Shown here: positions 23,169 through 31,743 of the stretch, piece by piece | How positions within the stretch are numbered: position 1 is the first letter of the stretch | Layout of the letters: every line of letters begins with the position of its first letter | Assembly (NCBI GenBank): GCA_910586765.1 | Contig: CAJUJJ010000028.1 | Coordinates: 1 to 33,640, forward strand | DNA length: 33,640 bases | Reading direction: 5' to 3' | Source: an uncultured Clostridia bacterium | GTDB taxonomy: Bacteria > Bacillota > Clostridia > Lachnospirales > Anaerotignaceae | Position numbers and translations under genes: made by a program | Notes under the pieces: generated by a model | The model's database searches: none | What the model saw: only the letters and a program-made list of their open reading frames with translations | What the model was told of the DNA's origin: nothing

Positions 23169-23458
23169 GTATACATTGTTTTCCATTTATGCAAATATTA
23201 TATTCCATTATATTTTATAATATTATAAAATATTTTTATAAATTTATATTATTTTATTACTATATCTTTTATATTCTCTTTTTTTCTTTTATTTTTAACT
23301 AATGTATACTTTAATACTATATAGAAAAGATATTTATTCAAAAATTTCCATAAACTCTTTATGAAAATAGGAAAAATTTTATCAAAATTTACAGTATACT
23401 ATATTTTTCTGACATGATATAATTTTTTCATATTTTACCAAATAAGGAGGAATAAAAA
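23169..23458. promoter_or_regulatory. AT-rich intergenic region with ddh promoter
   Basis: About 290 bp between groES and ddh, without any convincing ORF. Near its right end is an extended -10 (TGATATAAT, 23415-23423) for ddh. A 15-bp dyad CATAAA-CTC-TTTATG (23349-23363) could be an operator; its binder is unknown. AAGGAGG lies 7 nt before the ddh start. Confidence 0.5.
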
Positions 23459-24448
23459 ATGAATGAAAAAATAAAAGTAGCCATTGCAGGTTATGGTAAT
23501 ATTGGTCGTGGTGTAGAAGCTGCTATTGCACAAAATGAAGATATGATATTGACAACTGTCTTTACAAGAAGAAATCCTGAAAGTATTCAAATAAACACAG
23601 CAGGTGCAAAAGTGATGAATATGGCAGATGCTGCTTCTTTAAAAAATGATATAGATGTTGTTATCCTTTGTGGTGGTTCTGCAACAGATTTGCCCGTACA
23701 AGGGCCAGAAATGGCAGCACTTTTTAATACAGTAGATAGCTTTGATACTCATGCAAAAATACCAGAATATTTTAAAGCAGTAAACGACGCTGCTTCTCAA
23801 AATGGAAATACTTCTATTATCTCTGTTGGTTGGGACCCAGGATTATTTTCTATCAATAGATTGTATGGAGATGCTATATTACCAAATGGAGGATATTACA
23901 CATTCTGGGGAAAAGGCGTAAGTCAAGGTCACTCTGATGCAATTAGACGTGTAAAAGGTGTAAAAAATGGTATTCAATATACTGTACCAGTTGAAAGTGC
24001 TGTAGATGCTGCAAGAAGCGGAAATCTACCAGAACTAACAACTCGCCAAAAACATACTCGTCTTTGTTATGTTGTAGCAGAAGAAGGTGCTGATTTAGTA
24101 GAAATTGAAAAAACAATAAAAGCAATGCCAAATTATTTTTCTGACTATGATACAACAGTAAACTTTATTTCAGAAGAAGAGTTGAAAAAAAATCATAGTA
24201 AAATGGCACATGGTGGTTTTGTAATTCATAGTGGAAGTACAAATAATGGTGCAAATAATCACGTTATTGAATATTCCCTAAAATTAGATTCTAATCCAGA
24301 ATTTACAGGTAGTGTTTTAGTTGCCTATGCTAGAGCTGCATATCGTCTTGCACAAAAAGGTGAACATGGTGCAAAAACAGTGTTTGATATTGCACCTGCT
24401 ATGCTCTCTCCAAAAACAGGAGAAATATTGAGAAGTACATTACTATAA
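23459..24448 (+). CDS. ddh: meso-Diaminopimelate D-dehydrogenase
   Basis: Makes meso-diaminopimelate from tetrahydrodipicolinate, ammonia and NADPH in one step, giving lysine and the wall cross-link residue. 329 aa: Rossmann motif VAIAGYGNIGRGVEAAI, R-x-x-P-E, CGGSATDLPVQGPE, then the hallmark SVGWDPGLFSINRLYG and WGKGVSQGHSDAIRR in the substrate part. Length and motifs match the family throughout. It stands alone, with its own promoter and terminator. Confidence 0.97.
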   Translation: MNEKIKVAIAGYGNIGRGVEAAIAQNEDMILTTVFTRRNPESIQINTAGAKVMNMADAASLKNDIDVVILCGGSATDLPVQGPEMAALFNTVDSFDTHAKIPEYFKAVNDAASQNGNTSIISVGWDPGLFSINRLYGDAILPNGGYYTFWGKGVSQGHSDAIRRVKGVKNGIQYTVPVESAVDAARSGNLPELTTRQKHTRLCYVVAEEGADLVEIEKTIKAMPNYFSDYDTTVNFISEEELKKNHSKMAHGGFVIHSGSTNNGANNHVIEYSLKLDSNPEFTGSVLVAYARAAYRLAQKGEHGAKTVFDIAPAMLSPKTGEILRSTLL

Positions 24449-24455
24449 TAGACAA

Positions 24456-24489
24456 AGGTGCAGTATTTCTGTTACTGCACCTATTTTTT
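24456..24489 (+). terminator. Terminator of ddh
   Basis: AGGTGCAGTA / TACTGCACCT stem, 7-base loop, followed by ATTTTTT. Confidence 0.92.
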
Positions 24490-24633
24490 GTTGTTATGAC
24501 AATCATTATGAAAAGGACAATGTATACACTCTTCTCCACAATTTTCTTTTTTTCTCTTTTTTTTAGTATATTGATAGTGTATCACACAAAATATTAGAAA
24601 AAGAAGTATTGTTATTGTAATAATATTTCCCAA
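24481..24633 (-). CDS. Small Cys-rich membrane protein, 50 aa (FeoB-associated-like)
   Basis: Starts with TTG at 24633, 7 nt after AAAGGAG. One N-terminal membrane helix (residues ~3-19) is followed by a strongly basic stretch (KKKRKK) and a C-x3-C-x2-C-x5-C cluster with histidines (ENCGEECIHCPFHNDCH). This layout resembles FeoB-associated Cys-rich membrane proteins, but no feoAB is nearby. It lies 17 nt after the radical SAM gene on the same strand and its stop overlaps the convergent ddh terminator. An alternative is a peptide substrate of that enzyme; I consider metal handling more likely. Confidence 0.65.
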   Translation of the reverse strand: MGNIITITILLFLIFCVIHYQYTKKKRKKENCGEECIHCPFHNDCHNNKK

Positions 24634-24650
24634 GTTATTTCTCCTTTATA

Positions 24651-25790
24651 TTAAATATAAAAATCCATATATTGTTTTAAAAGTGTTTCAAATTGTTCTC
24701 CATCAGGTATATTTTTTTCATATTCTTCTATAGTATATTGATACTGCATATTTAATTTATCCATCATTGTCCAATCTCCTGCAAATCCCATTCTTCTAGC
24801 AATTTGATATTTTCTTTGTATTTTTCTAGGCAATGCTAAAAAAGAATTGATGTAATCTATCATTTTATTTAGGTCTCTATCTAAATATCCATTTACATAT
24901 TGTAATAAATTAATAATATGGTCACTTGCTAAATACCCATTACAATTTTGAATATGTTCTAACATCATTTTAATTTCTAACAATTTTTGTATATCGCTAC
25001 ATTCTACAAATTCTCCAGATTTTACTAAATCTTCCATAAGAGAGCCGCTTTTTACAACAAATGTTCTTAATCTTACAAAATCTGGATTGATAGCATTAAT
25101 TACATTTGCTGTTTCAATAGCGTTTTTTTTAGAATATTTTTCTCCACCAGCACCTGGCATAAAATAAATAGATAATTCAATGCCTGCTCGTTTTGTTTTT
25201 TTTCCACCTTCAATTTGTTGTTTTTGAGTTGTTCCCTTTCCAATTAACTGTAAAACATCATCAGAACCTGTTTCAAAACCTGAATGAATTCTATCTAATC
25301 CTGCTGATTTTAACTGGTGAAATTGCTCTTGTGTTATTCGACATAATGTGTCAGCTCTTCCATAAGATGTAACACGTTGTATTTCAGGTAATTTTTGGCG
25401 AATATATTTTATAATTTCTGTAAGCCACTCTATCCTTAATACAAGCGTATTAGCATCTTGTAAAAATATTGAATGGCAATTCCCTTCTGTTATCCAATGA
25501 AAAACCATGTAATAACACTCTTTTTCAGATGATGTAGACAATTTATCAAATTCTTTTTGAATTGCTGAAACATTTAATTTTCCATTTGTATTATGTTTTA
25601 GTATTTCATCACGATAATATGCCATAGCATCAATGTCTTTTTTTACTTCTTCTACTGTTCGTGTATGAAATTGTTTTGTTTTATACAACATACAAAACTT
25701 ACATTTATTCCAAGGGCAATTCTCTGTAACACGAAGTAATAAACTATTTGCCTCACTTGGTGGGCGAATAGGGCCTATTTGAAATTCCAT
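24651..25790 (-). CDS. Radical SAM enzyme of unknown substrate, 379 aa
   Basis: The iron-sulfur motif C-x4-C-x2-C is at residues 25-33 (CPWNKCKFC), with the W-N type spacing seen in a family of uncharacterised radical SAM proteins. Later: S-Y-G-R-A-D-T-L, then DRIHSGFETGSDDVL, typical of the SAM-binding barrel, and Y-F-M-P-G-A-G-G. The C-terminal ~100 residues are helical. There is no B12 domain and no SPASM extension with extra Cys. AAAGGATA precedes the ATG. It is followed by the small Cys-rich membrane protein, so the two are likely one transcription unit. Confidence 0.85.
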   Translation of the reverse strand: MEFQIGPIRPPSEANSLLLRVTENCPWNKCKFCMLYKTKQFHTRTVEEVKKDIDAMAYYRDEILKHNTNGKLNVSAIQKEFDKLSTSSEKECYYMVFHWITEGNCHSIFLQDANTLVLRIEWLTEIIKYIRQKLPEIQRVTSYGRADTLCRITQEQFHQLKSAGLDRIHSGFETGSDDVLQLIGKGTTQKQQIEGGKKTKRAGIELSIYFMPGAGGEKYSKKNAIETANVINAINPDFVRLRTFVVKSGSLMEDLVKSGEFVECSDIQKLLEIKMMLEHIQNCNGYLASDHIINLLQYVNGYLDRDLNKMIDYINSFLALPRKIQRKYQIARRMGFAGDWTMMDKLNMQYQYTIEEYEKNIPDGEQFETLLKQYMDFYI

Positions 25791-25825
25791 AGTAATATTA
25801 TCCTTTCTTTACATTCATTGAAATA

Positions 25826-25851
25826 AAAGGAATGGATTTTTCCACTCCTTT
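25826..25851 (-). terminator. Terminator of the membrane-anchored protein gene
   Basis: AAAGGAATGGA / TCCACTCCTTT stem with a 4-base loop; on the minus strand the last stem bases run into TTTTATTT. Confidence 0.75.
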
Positions 25852-25892
25852 GTTTTTTATTATACTATATCCATTTCCTTTTGTATATGACT

Positions 25893-26900
25893 TTATTCAT
25901 AAGCAAAAAATGTACTTTGTGCTGGTGTGCCATCTAATTCCCAAAGTGTATTACTCGGTACAATTTCTATAGTGCCATTTGGTCTTTGTATTGCTACATT
26001 ATTTGCCATATTACTATATTCTTCTACTAAAACATAAGGAGAAGCAGAATAATCTTCTATTACAGCAACTTTTTCTCCTGTTGCTTTATCTTTTTTTTCA
26101 GAAAGTATAAACCTTTTCCAGTTATCGTCCCAATAATAACTTTGATTTACTACACGATTTTTTGCAGTATGAAATGTACTTTCATCTGGAATGTTATCTT
26201 TATCTGTACTTTCTGAAATTTTATATGCCTGATATTGTACTAATTTTAATGTAGGATTATTAAGATTATTTTCTTCTGTTAAAAATTCAGAACGTTCTTC
26301 AATTTTTTGCCAACGTTCTTCTCCAGAAGTGTCCCAACTGCCATTCCATGTCACTTCAATTCCTTCTGGTACGCTTAAAACATTTTGAAACATCTGATTT
26401 TTATCATTCCAAATATAGCCCTTTAAAAAAGAAGAACGTTCATAAGCACCTATATTTTGGTTTGCATATTCTCTTACAATCATAATATTTGTACCATCAC
26501 TATTTAAAGGTAAAAAGAAAACATCTCTTACATCAAAAAAGTCTCCCACATCATCTACATATGTATAATTTTCTCCTTGTTTATTTTTTGTATAAGCTGC
26601 TAGAATTGTATTTTTGAGTCCAAAAGATAATGCAATTACTGCTTGTTGTTGTCCATTTCCTAATAAATCTCCTTGATATACTGTAATTTCTAATACTTCA
26701 TCTGGAGAAAAAGCTGCATTTCTTCCTGTATCATTTAATACAATTCTAGCAATATCCTGCTTATTTTTTTCGCTGTTTGGATTTTCTAACATATTTGATG
26801 TAATTTGTTCTACAACACCATATGTTTTTATTGTAAATATTACAAATGCTGCAAAAGCAATAAAAATGATAATGCCCCATTTTTTTAAAAACTTACCCAT
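25893..26900 (-). CDS. Membrane-anchored protein of unknown function, 335 aa
   Basis: A single N-terminal membrane helix (residues ~9-27) after basic KFLKKW positions a large extracytoplasmic part. The part has strand-rich segments (E-I-T-V-Y-Q-G-D-L-L-G-N-G-Q-Q-Q-A-V-I-A-L, consistent with a VCBS- or propeller-like repeat in which D-x-D-G-x-x-x is replaced by D-L-L-G-N-G), but no domain is named with confidence. The protein ends with W-E-L-D-G-T-P-A-Q-S-T-F. AGGAGGTGT precedes the ATG. It follows the gamma-glutamyltransferase-like gene by 63 nt on the same strand. Confidence 0.75.
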   Translation of the reverse strand: MGKFLKKWGIIIFIAFAAFVIFTIKTYGVVEQITSNMLENPNSEKNKQDIARIVLNDTGRNAAFSPDEVLEITVYQGDLLGNGQQQAVIALSFGLKNTILAAYTKNKQGENYTYVDDVGDFFDVRDVFFLPLNSDGTNIMIVREYANQNIGAYERSSFLKGYIWNDKNQMFQNVLSVPEGIEVTWNGSWDTSGEERWQKIEERSEFLTEENNLNNPTLKLVQYQAYKISESTDKDNIPDESTFHTAKNRVVNQSYYWDDNWKRFILSEKKDKATGEKVAVIEDYSASPYVLVEEYSNMANNVAIQRPNGTIEIVPSNTLWELDGTPAQSTFFAYE

Positions 26901-26963
26901 GTGGTATACACCTCCTATACCACTATGTATATGATTGCTTTTACCAATTCTTTCACACTTTTT

Positions 26964-28577
26964 TTACCAAACAGCAACTGCTCCATCTGCTCTAGGTTCT
27001 GTTGCACCAGCTAACACACCGTCTTTTTGACGTAATATAATTTGTCCCCTGCCAAATTCAATATTTTCTGCTTCTATTATTATATTATGTCCCTTTCTCA
27101 CTAATTCCTCTGTAATAGCATAAGGAAATGTTCTTTCTAAAGCAATTTTTTTATCACCTAGCCATTGCCATCTAGGTGCGTCTAAAGCCTCCTGAGGGTT
27201 CATGTGAAAATCAATTAAATTCATAATTGTTTGCATATGACCTTGTGGCTGCATAAAACCGCCCATAACACCGAATGCTCCTACTGCTTCTCCTTCTTTT
27301 GTTAAAAATCCTGGAATAATTGTATGATAAGGTTTTTTGCAAGGAGCAATACAGTTTTCTATTGTTTCATCTAATGAAAAATTGGCACCTCTGTCATGCA
27401 GTGCAATACCAGTATCTGGCACTACAATAGCAGAACCAAAACCCTCATAATTGCTTTGAATGTAAGAAACCATGTTACCTTCTTCATCTGCAGTACAAAG
27501 ATATACTGTACCACCACAATAAGGATTTCCATGCTTTGGAAATATTGCTTTTTCTGTTATTTCCTGTCGTCTTTTTTCAGCATATTGAGTAGAAAGAAGT
27601 TGTTCTGTTGTAACTTTCATAAAACGCCTATCACTAACATATCTTTTTCCATCTTCAAATGCTAATTTCATAGCTTCTATTTGTTTATGATAAGTATCAG
27701 CACATTCTCTATATTTTATATCAAATCCACTCATAATATTTAACGCCATTAATGCCACAATACCATGACCATTTGGAGGTATTTCCCAAACATCATATCC
27801 TTTATAATTGATAGAAATAGGTTCCACCCACTCTGGTGCATAATTTTTTAAATCTTCTTTTGTTAAATAACCTCCTGTAGCTTTTGAAAAACTATCTATT
27901 TTATCAGCTAATGCACCTTTATAAAAAGAAGTACATTTTGTTTGAGACAATTCTTGTAATGTTTGAGCATGATATGGAGCCTTCCATAATTCTCCTGCAA
28001 AAGGTGCTCTTCCTTTTGGAGCAAAAATACGAAACCATTCATCAAATATAGTCCCCTTACATTCTTTACTATACGTTTGAAAAGATTTTTCCCAAAGTCG
28101 TGCAATAGTAGGTGTAACAGCAAAACCTTCTTTTGCATAAGAAATTGCTGGTTGCAATAATGTTTCAAATGGTAATTTTCCATATTTTTCAGAAAGTTCT
28201 GCCCATGCTCCTACTGCACCTGGTACAGTAACAGGAAGCCAGCCCAAAAGAGGCATTTTTTGATAGCCTTGTTTTTTTACTTCTTCTACTGTAATTTGTT
28301 TTGGTGACATACCGCTAGCATTTAATCCTAATAGTTTTCCTTTTTTCCATATCAGTGCAAAGGCATCACTTCCTAAACCATTTGAAGTAGGTTCTACCAC
28401 TGTTAAACAAGCTGCTGTAGCAATAGCTGCATCAATAGCATTTCCTCCTTTTTTTAACATATCCAAACCAGCTTGTGCAGCAAGAGGTTGAGAAGTACAA
28501 ACCATACCTTTTTTGCCATATATAACTTTTCTTATTGATGGATACATATATTTTTGACTATCAAATTTCAATTCCAA
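26964..28577 (-). CDS. Gamma-glutamyltransferase family Ntn-hydrolase (YwrD/HpxW type), 537 aa
   Basis: The family cleaves itself to expose an N-terminal threonine. The large-subunit motif GGNAIDAAIATAACLTVVEP (~44-63) and the cleavage site NPYCGG/Thr357 (CGGTVYLCTADEEGNMVS) are intact, as are I-Q-S-N-Y-E-G-F-G-S and GGFMQPQGHMQ. The G-G-T-V-Y rather than T-T-H around the nucleophile is typical of YwrD/oxamate-hydrolase relatives, so the natural substrate may not be glutathione. No signal peptide is seen. Start is TTG at 28577 with AAGGGAGGG upstream. Confidence 0.88.
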   Translation of the reverse strand: MELKFDSQKYMYPSIRKVIYGKKGMVCTSQPLAAQAGLDMLKKGGNAIDAAIATAACLTVVEPTSNGLGSDAFALIWKKGKLLGLNASGMSPKQITVEEVKKQGYQKMPLLGWLPVTVPGAVGAWAELSEKYGKLPFETLLQPAISYAKEGFAVTPTIARLWEKSFQTYSKECKGTIFDEWFRIFAPKGRAPFAGELWKAPYHAQTLQELSQTKCTSFYKGALADKIDSFSKATGGYLTKEDLKNYAPEWVEPISINYKGYDVWEIPPNGHGIVALMALNIMSGFDIKYRECADTYHKQIEAMKLAFEDGKRYVSDRRFMKVTTEQLLSTQYAEKRRQEITEKAIFPKHGNPYCGGTVYLCTADEEGNMVSYIQSNYEGFGSAIVVPDTGIALHDRGANFSLDETIENCIAPCKKPYHTIIPGFLTKEGEAVGAFGVMGGFMQPQGHMQTIMNLIDFHMNPQEALDAPRWQWLGDKKIALERTFPYAITEELVRKGHNIIIEAENIEFGRGQIILRQKDGVLAGATEPRADGAVAVW

Positions 28578-28651
28578 ATATAGCCCTCCCTTATAAATAG
28601 TATTTCTATTATTGTATGAATTTTATAAGTAGAAAGCAATATATTTTGCTG

Positions 28652-29326
28652 TTAATTGTCAGAAGATTTTTGTTTTTGTCTTCCTTCATGGTCTATTTCA
28701 TAATTATCTCTGATTATAATTTCAGATATTGGTACAATTTCATATCCTTTTTGTCTTAGCCCTTTTATGATGCTATCTAAAACTTGTGGAGTATATTTTG
28801 CATCATTATGAAACAATATAATAGAACCATTTCCTAAATGCTTATGATTTAATACTTGATTTATTTCATGTTCTGCTCCTAATTCCTTCCAATCCAAACT
28901 ATCTACGTCCCATTGTATTGTATAATAACCTGTTTCTTGTGCTGCTTCTATTGTTTTATTATCATATTCTCCAAAAGGAGGACGAAACAATTCCATATCT
29001 ACTCCTGTTAAATCCTTTACTTTTTGATGTGCTGTTTGTAATTCTTGTTTAATCTGTTCTTTTGTAAGCTGGCTCATATGAGGGTGTGTTGCAGAATGGT
29101 TTCCTAAGTCATGCCCTGCTTCTGCAATTTTTTTAACTTCTTCTGGATAATCTTCTACCCAATAGCCACACATAAAAAATGTTGTTTTTACATCATTTTC
29201 ATCTAATATTCTTAAAAGCTCATCTGTGTCATCTGCACCCCAGTGTGCATATAGATAAGTACGACTTATTTTTTGTATATCTTTTTTGTTATAAATTCTA
29301 TGATAAAATAATATTGAGGTGATATT
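28652..29326 (-). pseudogene. Polysaccharide deacetylase, 5'-truncated
   Basis: NodB-family (PdaB-like) domain whose reading frame is open from 29326 but has no ATG, GTG or TTG before 29173, which lies in the middle of the domain. Upstream of 29173 the frame still encodes YAHWGADDTDELLRILDEND, matching the family's A-A-W-G-A-D-D-T start region, but the preceding aspartate of motif 1 is Tyr and the signal peptide is missing. The rest is intact: NHSATHPH metal site, LFRPPFGEYDN, QWDVDSLDWK and ILFHND. The open frame stops within 1-3 bp of the start codon of the divergent SMI1/KNR4 gene, indicating a rearrangement there. Any product from 29173 would lack the catalytic Asp. Confidence 0.72.
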
Positions 29327-29328
29327 TT

Positions 29329-30036
29329 ATGTTTAAAAGAGAAGAAGTATTAAAAATACTTCATCAAGCACATCAAATTGATAAAAATTGTGAGATGTTT
29401 GGTTCATCAAGACATCGTTATGTTCTTAATCCTCCTATAAGAAAGTCTTTTGTTCAAGGAGTAGAGCAAAAATATGGTTTTAAATTGCCAGAGGATTATT
29501 TTCAATTTATTACAGAAGTGGGTGATGGAGGAGCAGGCATTGATTACGGAATATATCCATTTACAGAATTTTTAATGAAGGGAGAAAGTCCAGGTATTGA
29601 AAAATTTAGAGAAGCTTATCGACGTAGCCTTTCAAATCCATTTACACCAAGACAAATGAAATTAGAAGAAGTAGAAGAATATGCTATTGTAACAAAAGAG
29701 TTTTATCAAAAAAATCCAGAAAAATATTTTATATATGAAAAATTTGATGATGAAGATAGTTGTGATGAAAATGGTTTTTTTATACCTGATAAAGATTTGT
29801 GTGATACAGATGGTTTTTTTGTACTTGGAACACATGGCTGCCAATGGGATTTTGGAATTGTTATAACAGGAGAAATGCGTGGAAAAATATTTGATACAGA
29901 TAATGAAGGAGGTTATGGTTTTGCTGCACATAATTTTAGTGAATTTTACCAAGAATGGCTTAATTGGCTTTCAGATAAAGAGCAATTTCAAAAAGATTTA
30001 GAAAAATGGAAAAAGATATTGAAAAGAGAAATATAG
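29329..30036 (+). CDS. SMI1/KNR4 (SUKH) family protein, 235 aa
   Basis: The domain spans residues ~30-215 with the family pattern: E-Q-K-Y-G-F-K-L-P-E-D-Y-x-x-F-I-T-E-V-G-D-G-G-A-G, then YGIYPF, a mid insert with two acidic D-x-D-G-F-F repeats (ENGFFIP, DTDGFFV), then LGTHGCQWDFGIVITG and the tail F-S-E-F-Y-Q-E-W-L-N-W-L. In toxin systems such proteins are immunity factors; here no polymorphic toxin gene is nearby, so the role is open. GAGGTGAT precedes the ATG. It sits against the broken deacetylase, suggesting insertion by transfer. Confidence 0.85.
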   Translation: MFKREEVLKILHQAHQIDKNCEMFGSSRHRYVLNPPIRKSFVQGVEQKYGFKLPEDYFQFITEVGDGGAGIDYGIYPFTEFLMKGESPGIEKFREAYRRSLSNPFTPRQMKLEEVEEYAIVTKEFYQKNPEKYFIYEKFDDEDSCDENGFFIPDKDLCDTDGFFVLGTHGCQWDFGIVITGEMRGKIFDTDNEGGYGFAAHNFSEFYQEWLNWLSDKEQFQKDLEKWKKILKREI

Positions 30037-30040
30037 TAAA

Positions 30041-30069
30041 TTGACAAAAAAATAATGTTATATTATAAT
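30041..30069 (+). promoter_or_regulatory. Consensus promoter of the FMN riboswitch transcript
   Basis: TTGACA (30041-30046), 17 bp, TATAAT (30064-30069): a perfect sigma-A promoter ~15 bp before the aptamer. The -35 begins 4 bp after the SMI1 gene's stop. Confidence 0.9.
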
Positions 30070-30089
30070 TAATATATAATTTTATAATA

Positions 30090-30198
30090 TTTTCTTCAAA
30101 AATGGTAATATCCTACCGGCGGTAGCAGCCCGCAAGCATTTATGCAGAATTCGGTTTTAGTCCGAAGCCGACAGTAAAGTCTGGATGGGAGAAGAAAA
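30090..30198 (+). promoter_or_regulatory. FMN riboswitch (RFN element)
   Basis: Closing helix P1 is TTTTCTTC (30090-30097) with GAAGAAAA (30191-30198). Inside are the conserved FMN aptamer blocks CCTACCGGCGGTA, GCCCGC, a TTCGG/CCGAA helix and AGCCGACAGT then AGTCTGGATG. The 5' joining region (AATGGTAATATCC) is a little divergent from the usual G-rich form. It controls the MATE gene downstream and should switch it off when FMN is high. Confidence 0.95.
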
Positions 30199-30300
30199 AT
30201 CGTATGATGTTTTTAATATCCATTATTTTTCTTCTTCTTAATATAACATAGAAAAACAAAACAAAAAACATCGTACTGTAAACGATGTTTTTTGTTTTGT
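30191..30300 (+). terminator. FMN riboswitch expression platform
   Basis: A 19-bp terminator stem (ACAAAACAAAAAACATCGT, 30256-30274, with 30282-30300) lies just before the ribosome site. An antiterminator can form from GTATGATGTTTT (30202-30213) pairing with AAAACATCGTAC (30265-30276, with a G-U pair). A third helix, GAAGAAAAAT (30191-30200) with ATTTTTCTTC (30225-30234), competes directly with P1. These exclusive pairings are what a transcriptional OFF switch needs. Confidence 0.8.
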
Positions 30301-30323
30301 AAAAAAGAAAGGAAGTGTTTTTT

Positions 30324-31694
30324 ATGGAAACAAAAGTAAATCCCTTAGCAACTGAAAGTATACCAAAATTATTATTAAAATTTTCTGTACCTACTACACT
30401 TACATTAATGGTAAACTATTTATATAATATTGTTGACCAAATATTCGTAGGGCAAGGTGTAGGTATTACAGGTATTGCAGCTACTAATATTTCTTTTCCC
30501 TTTTCTATAGTATGTACTGCATTAGCACTTTTAATAGGAGATGGCTGTGCAGCTCATATTAGTTTATGTCTTGGAAGGAAGGAACAACAAGAAGCAAATA
30601 AGTGCTTTGGAAATGCTTTTTTTCTTTTAATTTTATGTGGTATATTGGTTGTATTATTTGGCAATTTATTTTTAAAAACATTATTACTACTTTGTGGTGC
30701 AACAGAAACAATACTACCTACTGCATTACAATACACAAGAATTATATTATTGGGATTGCCTTTTATGATATTTAATGTTGCATTTACCGCTATCATTCGT
30801 TCTGATGGAAATCCTCAGTATACTATGAAAGCAATGATGATTGGTGCAGTTATTAACATTGTATTAGACCCCATTTTTATATTTTATTTTCATATGGGAG
30901 TACAAGGAGCTGCTATTGCTACTATATTAGGTCAAATTGTATCTGGTATTATCTGTATTTGTTATATACCACATTTTCAAAATATTATATTTCAAAAAGA
31001 AAATATGACATTAAATTTACATACTTCTACTCGTATTTTCTCATTGGGTATTCCTAGTTTTATTACTCAAATTGCAACAGCTTGTACCCAAATTGTTATG
31101 AATAATATAATGAAATATTATGGTGCTGCTACTATATATGGCAGCGATATAGCTCTTTCTTGTTATGGAACTATGATGAAAGTATATCAAATTGCTCATG
31201 CTATGTTTGTAGGTGTTTCTTCAGGAACACAACCTATCAATGGCTTTAATTATGGAGCAAAACAATATAAAAGAGTAAAGAAAACATATTGTACTGCTGT
31301 TATAATCGCATTAATCATTTCAATTTTGTGGTGGTTTGTATATCAATTTTTTCCAACACAAATTGCAGCACTTTTTGTAAATAACGAACAAGAACAGTAT
31401 ATTTTATTTGCAGTTCACTGTTATCATTTTTATATGCTAGTATTTTTTATTTATGGAATTCCTACAGTGACATCTTCCTTTTTTCAAGCAATAGGAAAAC
31501 CTGCAAAAGCCCTTGTAATTTCTGTTTGTCGTCAAATATTGTTTTTAATTCCCCTTTCCATTGTTCTTTCATCAAAATATGGTATTGATGGTGCATTAAT
31601 TTCTGCTCCTATTGCAGATACTCTAGCATTTTTATTAGCTATTATATTAATACTATATGAATTAAGTAGTTGGAAGAAAAAGAAATTTATTTAA
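30324..31694 (+). CDS. MATE-family transporter under FMN riboswitch, 456 aa
   Basis: A 12-helix MATE protein: start region NPLATESIPKLLLKFSVP, VNYLYNIVDQIFVGQGVG, the I-R-S-D-G-N-P-Q-Y-T motif followed by GAVINIVLDPIFIF, and in the second half MFVGVSSGTQPINGFNYGA. The ATG at 30324 is used because AAAGGAAGTG is 9 nt upstream; GTG at 30315 is too close. The FMN riboswitch directly upstream strongly suggests that it moves riboflavin or another flavin rather than drugs (inference from regulation). It is 456 aa, normal for MATE, and only distantly similar to the MATE at 14989. Confidence 0.92.
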   Translation: METKVNPLATESIPKLLLKFSVPTTLTLMVNYLYNIVDQIFVGQGVGITGIAATNISFPFSIVCTALALLIGDGCAAHISLCLGRKEQQEANKCFGNAFFLLILCGILVVLFGNLFLKTLLLLCGATETILPTALQYTRIILLGLPFMIFNVAFTAIIRSDGNPQYTMKAMMIGAVINIVLDPIFIFYFHMGVQGAAIATILGQIVSGIICICYIPHFQNIIFQKENMTLNLHTSTRIFSLGIPSFITQIATACTQIVMNNIMKYYGAATIYGSDIALSCYGTMMKVYQIAHAMFVGVSSGTQPINGFNYGAKQYKRVKKTYCTAVIIALIISILWWFVYQFFPTQIAALFVNNEQEQYILFAVHCYHFYMLVFFIYGIPTVTSSFFQAIGKPAKALVISVCRQILFLIPLSIVLSSKYGIDGALISAPIADTLAFLLAIILILYELSSWKKKKFI

Positions 31695-31707
31695 TAAAAG
31701 TAATGGC

Positions 31708-31735
31708 AAAAGCCTCCTATAAAAAGGAGGCTTTT
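31708..31735. terminator. Bidirectional terminator
   Basis: AAAAGCCTCC / GGAGGCTTTT stem with an 8-base loop, flanked by A- and T-rich runs, between two convergent genes. Confidence 0.92.
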
Positions 31736-31743
31736 ACATAAAA

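Noticed and set aside
24481..25790. Radical SAM gene plus Cys peptide as a RiPP cluster
   Set aside because: The small protein has a membrane anchor and metal-type Cys spacing, there is no leader-recognition domain, SPASM region, protease or exporter nearby. Kept only as an alternative in the findings.
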